Source of the DNA: Anaerolineales bacterium
GTDB taxonomy: Bacteria > Chloroflexota > Anaerolineae > Promineifilales > Promineifilaceae
Assembly (NCBI GenBank): GCA_011524645.1
Contig: WTJY01000174.1
Span: 1-52,240 of the forward strand
Length of the DNA stretch: 52,240 nt
Reading direction: 5' to 3'
In this document: positions 33,622 through 42,324 of the stretch, in pieces
Layout of the letters: each line of letters begins with the position of its first letter
How positions within the stretch are numbered: position 1 is the stretch's first letter
Program-made: the position numbers and the translations under genes
The notes under the pieces: generated by a model
The model's input: the letters and a program-made list of their open reading frames with translations, nothing else
Told to the model about the DNA's origin: nothing
The model's database searches: none

Positions 33622-34973
33622 CGTTTTAATAATTTCCCAGAGCCCGGCACGGCCGTGATCTTCCCCTCTTTCCACACAGTTTGTCCACGTACTAACGTCT
33701 GCACCACTTCTCCCTTAAAATCAAACCCGACAAACGCACTATGTTTATGTAAATAGAGCAATGTTTCCGCCTGCAACGTCCATGATTTATCTAAATCCAC
33801 CAACACAATATCGGCATCACTACCCGGCAACAACGCCCCTTTTTGCGGATAGAGACCGAAAATACGTGCGGGGTTCGATGACATCATTTTGACCAGTAGA
33901 CTTAGCGATAAGCCACGCCGATGTACCCCTTCAGTCAGAATCGCGGGTAAAAGCGTTTGCACCCCACTAATCCCTCCCCAAATGCGCCAAACATCATCAG
34001 CGACCCCTTCTTTTTGCTCTATAGGGCAGGGGGAATGGTCACATGCGATCACATCGACTTGCCCCGCCAATACACAGTCCCACAAATCTTCAACAATTTC
34101 TCGGGGACGAATGGCGGGCGCGCATTTCGCGGTCGGCCCGATCCGTAAATAGTCTTCGAGGTCAAGCAGGAGATATTGCGGACATGTTTCGTTGCTCACT
34201 TTAACCCCATCCAGCTTAGCTTGTGCGGTCTTGCGAATACCATCTCCTTGTGAAATATGAACGATATGCAGTTGCCCACCACTCGCTTTGGCTAAATGAA
34301 TCGCACGATCAATCGCTTCTAGCTCTTGAAAAGGGGGGCGTGATTCGGGCCACGCGGCCAGATCTTTACGGCCGCTTTGTTGCAGATTTTCTTTCAATGA
34401 GCGGGTAATGTATTCATTTTCACAATGAACTCCCACCGGTAACTGATGCTCGGCCGCAAACTGTAACCCTGCAAAAACGATATCATCATCTGAGCGAGCG
34501 AAATCTGGTCCGGCATCACTCATAAATGATTTGAGTGCCAGTACCCCACCCGCCTCAAGATCTGGGAGGTCCGCTAAATTATTGTTGACCAGCCCCCCCC
34601 ATAACCCGACATCCACCACGGCCGTTTTTTCAACAACCGCCTGCTTGTTCTGCAAATGCTCTCGATTAATGGTGGGGGGGACCGCATTTAACGGCATTTC
34701 GATAACTGTTGTCACCCCGCCAGCCGCAGCAGCCATTGTTCCTGTCAGAAACCCTTCATAGGGGTCCGGCCGTGGCTCGCTAAAATGGACATGTGGGTTG
34801 ACGACTCCTGGCAAGACAACCAACCCTGTGGCATCAATTGTTTCGGTCGCTTCAATCTCGGGCGTACCTTGCACCAACTGACTAATCTTCCCTTCACGAA
34901 TGACGATTCCCCCTATGAAAGTGCTGTTTTCTGTAACGATACGGCCGTTACGAATATATAGATCTGCATACAT
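33618..34973 (-). CDS. allB: Allantoinase (cyclic amidohydrolase)
   Basis: A 451-residue metal-dependent amidohydrolase that opens the hydantoin ring of allantoin to allantoate. Metal ligands: the HxH in NPHVHFSEP, the carboxylated-lysine segment LALKSFMSDAG, histidines in HCENE and HIVHIS, and the Asp in ACDHSPCP. The KCAPAIRP and DHSPCPIE segments fit allantoinases better than dihydroorotases. It converges on the Pot-type transporter genes with a shared stop palindrome, so the transporter may import allantoin or another ureide; this is inference from position. No ureidoglycolate or allantoate genes are in the window. Confidence 0.83.
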   Translation of the reverse strand: MYADLYIRNGRIVTENSTFIGGIVIREGKISQLVQGTPEIEATETIDATGLVVLPGVVNPHVHFSEPRPDPYEGFLTGTMAAAAGGVTTVIEMPLNAVPPTINREHLQNKQAVVEKTAVVDVGLWGGLVNNNLADLPDLEAGGVLALKSFMSDAGPDFARSDDDIVFAGLQFAAEHQLPVGVHCENEYITRSLKENLQQSGRKDLAAWPESRPPFQELEAIDRAIHLAKASGGQLHIVHISQGDGIRKTAQAKLDGVKVSNETCPQYLLLDLEDYLRIGPTAKCAPAIRPREIVEDLWDCVLAGQVDVIACDHSPCPIEQKEGVADDVWRIWGGISGVQTLLPAILTEGVHRRGLSLSLLVKMMSSNPARIFGLYPQKGALLPGSDADIVLVDLDKSWTLQAETLLYLHKHSAFVGFDFKGEVVQTLVRGQTVWKEGKITAVPGSGKLLKR

Positions 34974-35248
34974 AAAATCCTCTCAATGAATTGAATGGTC
35001 TAATAAAGGGTAGTCGGGTTTGCGCGCTTAAAATTCCCATAAAAAGGGCATGGTCTGCGACCGTTTCAGTCGTCAAAAGCTACCTTACCTCAAAACGTCC
35101 CCCCACTCAACCGTAAATCACACGGCCGAGCGACCTTTATAGAGACGATTTCAAACTTGCACCTCAAACATATCTCGCTACCATATACCCTATTCGATTC
35201 CGCTCTAATCGAGCGTTTAATCCAAAACCGAAAATACTCAGAGGTGTT

Positions 35249-36343
35249 ATGAAAATCCCTTCAACTGTGAATCAATGGACCTGTATCGCTCCTACCGGAG
35301 CCACCCGAACCCGTTTTCAGGAAGACCCCCAATATGCCGAAGGATTGTATGATCTAAAGAACAATGTATATGGCTGGCTGGTTCCCAATGGATCATGGGG
35401 GGAATCTAACGCCGGTTTGATCGTGGGCGATGGAGAATCATTGCTGATCGATACGCTATGGGACCCGATTTATACACAGGAAATGCTGGATAAAATGGCT
35501 TCTGTCACGGCCGATGCCCCGCTAACAACAGCCGTGATTACCCATGGCGATGGGGATCATTTTTGGGGAAACCAATGCTTAGGAGACATCGATATTTGGA
35601 CATCCCAAGCGAGTTATGATGAAATGTTGGGGGTACAGCCGGGATCGTTGCTTCTGTTGGGTAAGATCGGCCGATTCTTGGGCAAAATCCCGTGGCAGAA
35701 ATCACGCCAAGTCGGCCATTGGTTTGCGGGCATGTCACGGCCGTATGCCTTTGATAAAGTCATCCATACACCGGCCAATCAGACGTTTACAGGAGAAAAA
35801 GTGTTGACCGTGGGGGGGCGTGATGTCCATCTGATCGAAGTGGGGCCGACCCACACCCACGGAGATAGCTTTGTTTATATCCCCGATGCGAAAACGGTCT
35901 TTACGGCCGATATTCTCTTTATCGGCTCGACCCCTGTGATGTGGGCGGGACCGATTGAAAATTGGCTCAACGCCTTGGATCGTTTGCTCGATATGGATGT
36001 CGATGTGATTGTGCCGGGGCATGGGCCGACCACCAATAAAGAAGGGGTGCGCCAAGTCAAAGGGTATTGGGAATATATTTTGCCTTTGGCCCAAAAACAT
36101 TTTCGGGATGGGGTATCGGCCGACAAAGCGGCTTACCGGATTGTGTACGGAGATGATTTCCCCTATTTGCATTGGAACTCGCCGGAGCGGATGATGACCA
36201 ATTTGCACACCTTGTATCGACAGTTCCGCGGCCGGACCGATCATCCGAAAATCCCGGAACTGCTCAACATGATGCGCAAACAGGCGTTGCTCGCGCATGA
36301 TTTACCCAAGGCGCAACCACAGGTGATGCGTTATCCATCTTAG
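35249..36343 (+). CDS. Metallo-beta-lactamase-fold hydrolase with variant metal motif
   Basis: A 364-residue cytoplasmic MBL-fold protein. The first motif is HGDGDHFWGN (residues 99-108), so the second His of the usual HxHxDH is Asp here. Later ligands look normal: a His in GPTHTHGDSF near 195 and a His in VPGHGPTTN near 250. A long C-terminal helical part follows. The fold hydrolyses many esters, lactones and sulfates, and I cannot tell the substrate. The start ATG 35249 has AGAGGT just before it. The gene stands alone between the allantoinase and the GH5 fusion, with which it converges. Confidence 0.8.
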   Translation: MKIPSTVNQWTCIAPTGATRTRFQEDPQYAEGLYDLKNNVYGWLVPNGSWGESNAGLIVGDGESLLIDTLWDPIYTQEMLDKMASVTADAPLTTAVITHGDGDHFWGNQCLGDIDIWTSQASYDEMLGVQPGSLLLLGKIGRFLGKIPWQKSRQVGHWFAGMSRPYAFDKVIHTPANQTFTGEKVLTVGGRDVHLIEVGPTHTHGDSFVYIPDAKTVFTADILFIGSTPVMWAGPIENWLNALDRLLDMDVDVIVPGHGPTTNKEGVRQVKGYWEYILPLAQKHFRDGVSADKAAYRIVYGDDFPYLHWNSPERMMTNLHTLYRQFRGRTDHPKIPELLNMMRKQALLAHDLPKAQPQVMRYPS

Positions 36344-36355
36344 TTTGAATCGATG

Positions 36356-39136
36356 CTAGTCACTTTCGCTAAAGAACCGGCCCAAAAAGAGATTAACTGT
36401 GTCCGGTTCATCATGTTGTAGCCAGTGAGAGGCGTGGTCGAAGAAATGAATACGGCCGTCTTGGCATCTTTCTAAGCTCGGCATAACCATATCTCGGGCC
36501 AAAAGGGTATTCTTTTCACCCCAGAGGATTAACACAGGAACTTTAATTTTTGCAGATCGCATCTTGATCGATTCTTTGGCCCATGTTTTAACCCAGTGTC
36601 GGCCGTTGTCTACCCCCCCTTGCCGCTGCCACGCTTGATGATAATAGGACCAATCTTCGGGTGTAAAGGTGCTGGGCAAACCGGCTGTGATCATGCTCTG
36701 CTCAAGCGTTTGGCGCGGCCGTCGCCACCACGGGGTGTCCGGCTGGGCTGGGGGCTGGGGGAATGTATTGCTGATTTGGGACCAGCCGTTTTGTGCGGTT
36801 AATACGGCCGGATGAACCATATTGAGGACGGCCGCTTTCTTGACCCGTGTCGGGTGTTGGTCGGCCAAATACCAAGCGAGTACCCCACCCAGACCATGAC
36901 CAGCGATATAAGCACTGGGCCGATCATAATGATCGATCAAGCCTAAAATGTCGGCAGCAAACTTATCGCTTTGATAATCATTTGGGCTTGGCGGCTGATC
37001 ACTACGATTGGTCCCCCGTAAATCGGGCGCAACGACACGGTACCCTTGGCGGGCTAAATAGGGGATTTGCTCGCGCCAGCCGTACCAATATTCGGGGAAA
37101 CTATGGAGCAAAATAACCAATTCTCCATCTTCTGGTCCCGCTTCAACGACATGGAGCTGAATCCCGTTGGTCGCGATTTTCTGTTTGCGCCAGCGATACT
37201 CTTCATCACTTTGTTCTTGCTCGATCCGGTCAACTAGTTCGGCCGTGTTCCGCAGACGGCCGAGCCGAATCGTATGCTCTGTGCCCGCTCCGGCCGGATG
37301 ATACGCGAGAATTTGCCGATCTTGGTCATATTCACACTCCCCAGCGGTGACTTCGACTTCAATGCCGATACTGTAATGATAGTCAGGCACATAGATTTCG
37401 GTCGGCTCGGTTATATCGGGGTCGTATTTGAAGGTGTAGATAAATTCGCGCGTTTCGAGATCGAACGACATGTGGAGCGGGGTTCCGGCCGTGCGTTGGG
37501 CATATGGCCGACAAAACGCCCCTAAAGCGCGGCCTCCCGCATCATAATCGGTGTTCAGCTGCACATCACTCATCTGATCGAGGCTAAAGATCGACAAATC
37601 CTCTTGGTTCCAATTGTCCCCATGTTCGTTGCTATGATCGGCGGTGTAGTTCCACACCGTGCCGCTCATCACATTGGCATCGAGCGCTTTATAGGTACGA
37701 TCCATGAGATGAAGTTGCGGGGCTAGATTTTTGTCTTGATACGCTTTTTTATGGTCAAGATCAAAAGAAACGCCGAATTCCCCCAGTAAGGCGGGGGCGT
37801 TGAGCGTTTTTTCTCCTTCCGCTTTGATCCGGCCGATTTGTTCAGCGAACGCTTGGTCGATATTTTGCCACGGCATGAGCGGCCGCTGTTTGTGTATGTC
37901 TACCCCGATTTTGGGCAAATAGCGTCGTGAAATCAATTGGACGATGTCATACCAGTGATTCGCATTGACCACATTGTCGATTGATAAATCGGGTAAATCA
38001 TGCTTAAAGGGCGCTTCGATAAACATGGTCGCATCTGGATCGATGGTACGTATGGCATTGGCGAATTTTTCGATAAAGGGGGCGAAATAATCTTTGTTGA
38101 AATCGACTGTACGGCCGTTAACGACTGCGAAATAATCCTGTCGCAAGATTTTCGCTTTCCCCGCGACCTGTTCCCACACTTTGTTGTGTTGCCACAGATC
38201 GGGCATCCCTTCACGCCACACCGACCTCTTTTCTCGGTTTAAGGTAACCGTCCCCTGCCGACGTGTGCCCAAGCCGTTCCCCCGTTTAACATAGTTCGGG
38301 ATGTTGGTTTGGGTGATACCAGCCCCTAGCAAAAATGACATTTCCGGTGTGGGGGTCGCTCCTTCTTTGTAGTTAAACGATTTGTCCTGATCGAGCCGTG
38401 TAAAGCCGACATATCCTGCGTCCGGTTCATTGATGACATCGTAGCCGAGCACATGGGACATCCCTTTTAACCGGTCAGCTAACAGTTTAAAAGCCTCGAT
38501 GTAGTGGCGTTGCAAATATTCTTGTACCGGCTCTCCTTCTATTTTTGTGTGTGGGGCGAAGTCATTGCCCGCAAAAAAGAGGGTAAACATCGTTGCGGCC
38601 CCGAGCTTGTTGTAGTTGGTTACCCAGCGCATATCGGGATAGTCGCCGACTTGCTCTTGGTGCAAGCTGGCGGCACCGGCCGTATGGAGCTGCGCGAGAT
38701 CGAAGCCGACTTTTTCGAGGGTCCAGCCCGGTGCGCCATCTCCTCCGGTAAAGCGACTCCAGACATCTTGATGGGAATCGACAAAAACATAGAGCCCGTA
38801 TTCCCCCGCTTTTTCGATCAAGCGGGTGACATAATCGAGGTAATCATGATCATATTCTTGCGGCCGTTGGGGTTCGATCGCTTCCCACGTGACGAGAAAA
38901 CGAATGACATTAAAACCCCAATGGCGCAAACGGCCGAAATGCTCATCCGCTTCTTCCTCTGGGAAGGGACGGCCGACAAATGAGACGGTGTTCCCATCAA
39001 TTTGCAGACTGCTCGGCAAATGGGTCCCCCCATTCGGTTCAAGCGGAACTTTGGTGCTGCCCCCTAGATTGACGCCCCGTAAGATGACTGTACGGCCGTT
39101 TTCATCGATAAATTGAGTCCCTTGAACTTTGATCAT
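36356..39136 (-). CDS. GH5 (EGCrP2/GH5_12-like) glycosidase fused to an alpha/beta-hydrolase domain that lacks a nucleophile
   Basis: A 926-residue two-domain protein, apparently cytosolic (no signal). Residues 1-~600 are a glycoside hydrolase family 5 barrel: SHQDVWSR-x-x-GGDGAPGW and LFFAGNDFAP match fungal EGCrP/steryl-glucosidase-type enzymes. The catalytic acid/base is Glu237 (INEP) and the nucleophile Glu453 (LLGEFG). From ~647 an epoxide-hydrolase-like alpha/beta-hydrolase domain follows (HSFPEYWYGWREQIPYL). Its nucleophile elbow reads GHGLGG (Gly748 where Asp or Ser is expected) and its acid position GEKN (Asn876), though a His (904) is kept. So the second domain looks catalytically dead or re-purposed. 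It may act on a glycosylated lipid, with the second domain as a lipid-binding module; this is inference. Confidence 0.8.
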   Translation of the reverse strand: MIKVQGTQFIDENGRTVILRGVNLGGSTKVPLEPNGGTHLPSSLQIDGNTVSFVGRPFPEEEADEHFGRLRHWGFNVIRFLVTWEAIEPQRPQEYDHDYLDYVTRLIEKAGEYGLYVFVDSHQDVWSRFTGGDGAPGWTLEKVGFDLAQLHTAGAASLHQEQVGDYPDMRWVTNYNKLGAATMFTLFFAGNDFAPHTKIEGEPVQEYLQRHYIEAFKLLADRLKGMSHVLGYDVINEPDAGYVGFTRLDQDKSFNYKEGATPTPEMSFLLGAGITQTNIPNYVKRGNGLGTRRQGTVTLNREKRSVWREGMPDLWQHNKVWEQVAGKAKILRQDYFAVVNGRTVDFNKDYFAPFIEKFANAIRTIDPDATMFIEAPFKHDLPDLSIDNVVNANHWYDIVQLISRRYLPKIGVDIHKQRPLMPWQNIDQAFAEQIGRIKAEGEKTLNAPALLGEFGVSFDLDHKKAYQDKNLAPQLHLMDRTYKALDANVMSGTVWNYTADHSNEHGDNWNQEDLSIFSLDQMSDVQLNTDYDAGGRALGAFCRPYAQRTAGTPLHMSFDLETREFIYTFKYDPDITEPTEIYVPDYHYSIGIEVEVTAGECEYDQDRQILAYHPAGAGTEHTIRLGRLRNTAELVDRIEQEQSDEEYRWRKQKIATNGIQLHVVEAGPEDGELVILLHSFPEYWYGWREQIPYLARQGYRVVAPDLRGTNRSDQPPSPNDYQSDKFAADILGLIDHYDRPSAYIAGHGLGGVLAWYLADQHPTRVKKAAVLNMVHPAVLTAQNGWSQISNTFPQPPAQPDTPWWRRPRQTLEQSMITAGLPSTFTPEDWSYYHQAWQRQGGVDNGRHWVKTWAKESIKMRSAKIKVPVLILWGEKNTLLARDMVMPSLERCQDGRIHFFDHASHWLQHDEPDTVNLFLGRFFSESD

Positions 39137-39286
39137 CTTTTGCTTCCTTTTTCCCGATTGTTACCGTGTTTGGTCGGTAAATTGATGGGGCGATCATAGC
39201 GATTTGAGAGATAAACGACAAGATGCAAGAAGGATGATTGATAGGACGCTTATGAGGCTAGATTGGAATTTACCTAACTCAATATC

Positions 39287-39355
39287 GATAGAAGATAGGG
39301 ATAGAGAAATGACCTGTGCAAAGATTTATCCCTATCCCTATCTCTCTTCACTATC
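39287..39355. repeat. Heptamer-built hairpin, type 2
   Basis: The left arm gatagaagatagggataga and right arm tatccctatccctatctc are inverted around the loop atgacctgtgcaaagattt. It matches the copies at 8039 and 9669. It lies between the GH5 fusion and the methyltransferase gene (39137-39378 holds nothing else). Confidence 0.7.
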
Positions 39356-39378
39356 ATTTTATTTCCCATAAAACGCGC

Positions 39379-40335
39379 TTATTTAAAAACAATCAGCGGA
39401 AATTCGGCCGCTTCTCGCTGGCGGGATAAGGTGCGTTTGATGCGCCGCACGAGGCGACGTGCTCCCGATGCTTGCTGATGAATGGTATAGCGGGTCCGTA
39501 AGTGGGCGGCCAGTCGGCCGATTTGTCGATAGGTGAGGAAATTCTGACTGGGAATCGAATCTGAAGGGAACCCGTGCTGTTGCTGGAATCGCTGTTGCCG
39601 CTCGGCAACCATTTGTTGGCCGCTTGTGGTGCGCTGATAGACCGGGGTATCGCTGATGACAATTTCAGCATGGGGACGGCCGATACGCCGCAATTCATCG
39701 AGCAGTGGTTCGTACTGCGTCGCGTAGTGAAAAGAAGCGTTGCAGATCATTAGATCAAATGAATCGGCCGGAAATGGGAGGTGATCGAAGGTCGCTCGCA
39801 ACGGGGTAAATGGGTGGGGGTAATGGTGATGACAGCCGAGCCCATCAAACCTGTTGATCGTCAGATCGGCCGCCATGACACGATGCTGGCGCGCCGCCAG
39901 TCGATTGCTTAGCCAGCCGTTGCCTGCACCGAGATCGAGAATGTCGAGACGTGGAATAAGATCGGCCGTATCGTGGTCGGTATCGGTAAGTTGGCGATGC
40001 AATGCCCTGCTCTCGGCCGGTTCGACCACAGTTCGTAGCAAAAATTCAAAGCTTGCGGCCCGTTGTCGCCACATCTCTGCCAACGGGTCATTGGCGGGTG
40101 GGTAGGGGAGCGAACGATACCATTCTGGCTCGGGACGGCCGCGCCCTTCAGCCAGACGCACCGTTTCATATTCAGCGATAAACTGGGCGTAATGCTGTTC
40201 TTGCTCGGCCGTGAGAAAGTGCCACACTCCCTCTTTGCGGCTATAGCTCCGCTGACAGGTCGCACAAACGAGCCGATCGGGTGTATCTGTTTCTAGTGGC
40301 GTATGATCGATAGGGCAGGTGAAGAATTGGGTCAT
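39379..40335 (-). CDS. SAM-dependent methyltransferase with N-terminal zinc ribbon
   Basis: A 318-residue protein. Residues 1-45 hold two Cys-x2-Cys-type pairs (CPIDHTP, CATCQRSY) like the zinc ribbon of RlmA-type rRNA methyltransferases and Trm112 folds. A class I methyltransferase core follows at ~105-210, with motif I ILDLGAGNGWLS, MAADLTINRF and the post-motif DLMICNASFHYA. The zinc-ribbon plus methyltransferase layout suggests RNA or small-molecule methylation. The target is not known. Immediately upstream (40336-40566) there is only a palindromic element. Confidence 0.78.
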   Translation of the reverse strand: MTQFFTCPIDHTPLETDTPDRLVCATCQRSYSRKEGVWHFLTAEQEQHYAQFIAEYETVRLAEGRGRPEPEWYRSLPYPPANDPLAEMWRQRAASFEFLLRTVVEPAESRALHRQLTDTDHDTADLIPRLDILDLGAGNGWLSNRLAARQHRVMAADLTINRFDGLGCHHHYPHPFTPLRATFDHLPFPADSFDLMICNASFHYATQYEPLLDELRRIGRPHAEIVISDTPVYQRTTSGQQMVAERQQRFQQQHGFPSDSIPSQNFLTYRQIGRLAAHLRTRYTIHQQASGARRLVRRIKRTLSRQREAAEFPLIVFK

Positions 40336-40378
40336 GGATCGGTTGGGTGGGAGTAAGGGTAAAATTTTGCGGTTCTCG

Positions 40379-40549
40379 CGTAGGGGCTGGGTGGCTGGCT
40401 ATAATTTTCACTTTTTTGCCAGAATCAACCCCAATTCCAGCCATCCTGCCCGCAGGTTATCAAATTGGAGAAACAACGGGCAGGACGGCTGGTTGATACA
40501 TGGTTCTGCGATGCTGGAAAGGTTTTTCCCAGCCGCCGCAGCCCCTACG
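40379..40549. repeat. Nested palindromic element with CGTAGGGGCTG ends
   Basis: The outer arms (40379-40398 and 40529-40549) share CGTAGGGGCTG and CCAGCC runs. The inner arms CCAGCCATCCTGCCCG (40437-40452) and CGGGCAGGACGGCTGG (40477-40492) pair with one mismatch in 16. It is related in end sequence to 11479-11639 and 2648-2797. It is not coding and lies between the methyltransferase and the membrane glycosidase. Confidence 0.6.
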
Positions 40550-40566
40550 GTTGTCCTAAAATAATG

Positions 40567-42321
40567 CTACGCTGATTGTACCGCATCAAGCTGGCGTTTT
40601 AGCCTAACAAATCCGATGATGGTCACGATGATGAGGAAATAGACCGTTTGCCAGAATGGTTGGAAGATGCGGGCGATCCATGATGGGGGTAGAACTTCTA
40701 AGCTGGCGTTGGGGGCGAGTAGAAACGCGGCCGGTTTCTTGTTGCCTCTGCTGTCAACTAAGCCGAAATGGTGCTGTGGGGCGGTGCGCCACGGCAAACG
40801 GCCGACGACATCGGCCGGAATATCGGAAAAATCATGTAGGGTCCATGCGACATAGCCTGATATGTTTTGGTTGCGCATCGTTTGGATCATGTCGGCATAG
40901 TAAACCGCTTGCTCTTGTTCGGAGTTGCCGATGGGGAAGAAGTAACTGTTCCATGTGGTTAAGCCAAACTCGGTTAAGACAATCGGCTTGTTGGGGGCGG
41001 CTTGGCGCAACTTGGCGATGCGCCCGCTAAATGTAGCGGTGTCTAAATAGTCATGGAACGAGATGAAATCGACGATTTCTGTGAGTTGGTCCGCTTGCGC
41101 GGCCGCTGCCCAGCCGATGGTGAGCAGGTGGTTGGGATCATGTTGGCGTATCTGCCAAGCGACATGCTCGAGCCATAAGTTGACCATTTCCGGGGTGTTG
41201 CCCGCTTGATCGAGATCCGGCTCATTTTTGAGATCCCACGCTAAAATCGTGGGGGAATCGGCAAAATAGGGGACAATCTCGCGGATATCTCGATTGGCGT
41301 TGGGCCAGAGCAAGATTTGATAATCGGTACGAAAATCGAATAAGGTGACAATCACTTTTAGGTTATGGCTTTCGGCGCGGGCCAATAAATCAGCTAATTT
41401 AAGGCGCAAATCGACATAGGGATCGGCCGGTTTGGTTGGGCTATTCTCCGTATTGTGCTCTTCCTCTGGGAGCTGAAAGTTATAAGGGACAAAGATACGG
41501 ATCGTATTAAGGCCAAGGCTTTCGATGAGGGCGAAATCTTCTTCGATTGTGTGGGGGTCATAGGTGGGCCAAAAATCGTGCCAAGGGGTATCTTTCGGGT
41601 AATAGTTGAGCCCGCGCACGATAAATGGACGGCCGTTTGACACCAATTGATCTCCTTTGGTGGTGACAAAATCGGCCGTTTCAGGGTCGGCCGGAGCTAC
41701 TGACTGTAACGTTTCTCCCGTCGTCCGCACCCAATGACGCACCCGCCAATTCCCATCTTCGAGCATCATGACCACCTCATAGTCGGCGCGGGTCACTTCA
41801 GTGACGACCGGTATGGTCCCTTCGCTGCGTAACACCTGAGCGACCAAGACATCTCTGGCGGTAAAAGAGACGATAGAGCCATCGGCCGAGTAGAAATGTA
41901 GGTGTAGATGATGCTCCAGATCGGTTTGTTGTAGAGACCATCCTTGGGCATGCATGGCGTCGATTGACGCTTCAACCGCTTCTAGGGCGGGGCCGACAAA
42001 ATAGGTTTCTAGCCCATACGCTTCACCACGTAGATAAGAGATATTCCATTGCAACCAAGCGCGTAAATAAGCGGATTCGATTTCGACTCGGGTCAAAGGT
42101 TCCATTTCGCGGCCGGTATCGGGATCATCAGGCAGCCAAGCTAAGGCAACTTCTAAATCTGGTGGCTTGTTGGGCACGATATTCAGGGCTGAGGCGGGGT
42201 CGGCCCCTTGTTGAAAATAGCGGAGAAGTTGGGCGGTTTGGGTCACGGCGGTATAAGCCAAGAGTGCAATGAGACCGAGTAACCCTAACCAAATGAATAT
42301 TTTCAACTGCAATTTCGACAT
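40567..42321 (-). CDS. Membrane-anchored glycoside hydrolase (GH5-like) with N-terminal NTF2-like domain
   Basis: A 584-residue protein with transmembrane segments at 8-26 and 556-572, so the bulk is outside the cell membrane and tethered at both ends. Residues ~75-200 resemble an NTF2-like/cystatin-type domain. From ~215 a glycosidase barrel follows (RGLNYYPKDTPWHDFWPTYD), with N366-E367-P368 (acid/base Glu367) and E451 in LTEFG as likely nucleophile. It is the last of three genes with gaps of three bases. With the GT-C-like and Ig-like neighbours it probably trims or modifies a surface glycan; this is inference. The stop-to-start distances argue for one transcript. Confidence 0.75.
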   Translation of the reverse strand: MSKLQLKIFIWLGLLGLIALLAYTAVTQTAQLLRYFQQGADPASALNIVPNKPPDLEVALAWLPDDPDTGREMEPLTRVEIESAYLRAWLQWNISYLRGEAYGLETYFVGPALEAVEASIDAMHAQGWSLQQTDLEHHLHLHFYSADGSIVSFTARDVLVAQVLRSEGTIPVVTEVTRADYEVVMMLEDGNWRVRHWVRTTGETLQSVAPADPETADFVTTKGDQLVSNGRPFIVRGLNYYPKDTPWHDFWPTYDPHTIEEDFALIESLGLNTIRIFVPYNFQLPEEEHNTENSPTKPADPYVDLRLKLADLLARAESHNLKVIVTLFDFRTDYQILLWPNANRDIREIVPYFADSPTILAWDLKNEPDLDQAGNTPEMVNLWLEHVAWQIRQHDPNHLLTIGWAAAAQADQLTEIVDFISFHDYLDTATFSGRIAKLRQAAPNKPIVLTEFGLTTWNSYFFPIGNSEQEQAVYYADMIQTMRNQNISGYVAWTLHDFSDIPADVVGRLPWRTAPQHHFGLVDSRGNKKPAAFLLAPNASLEVLPPSWIARIFQPFWQTVYFLIIVTIIGFVRLKRQLDAVQSA

Positions 42322-42324
42322 GGG

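Noticed and set aside
33618-34973. Dihydroorotase as product of the amidohydrolase gene
   Set aside because: The KCAPAIRP and DHSPCPIE motifs and the absence of pyrimidine genes nearby fit allantoinase better, although a hydantoinase-like activity cannot be excluded.
35735-36298. 187-codon minus-strand ORF inside the MBL-fold gene
   Set aside because: It is antisense to a well-supported gene and has no recognisable domain; long open antisense frames are expected from the codon bias here.
38504-38983. 159-codon plus-strand ORF inside the GH5 fusion gene
   Set aside because: It is antisense to the catalytic region of a recognised enzyme and has no domain or ribosome site.
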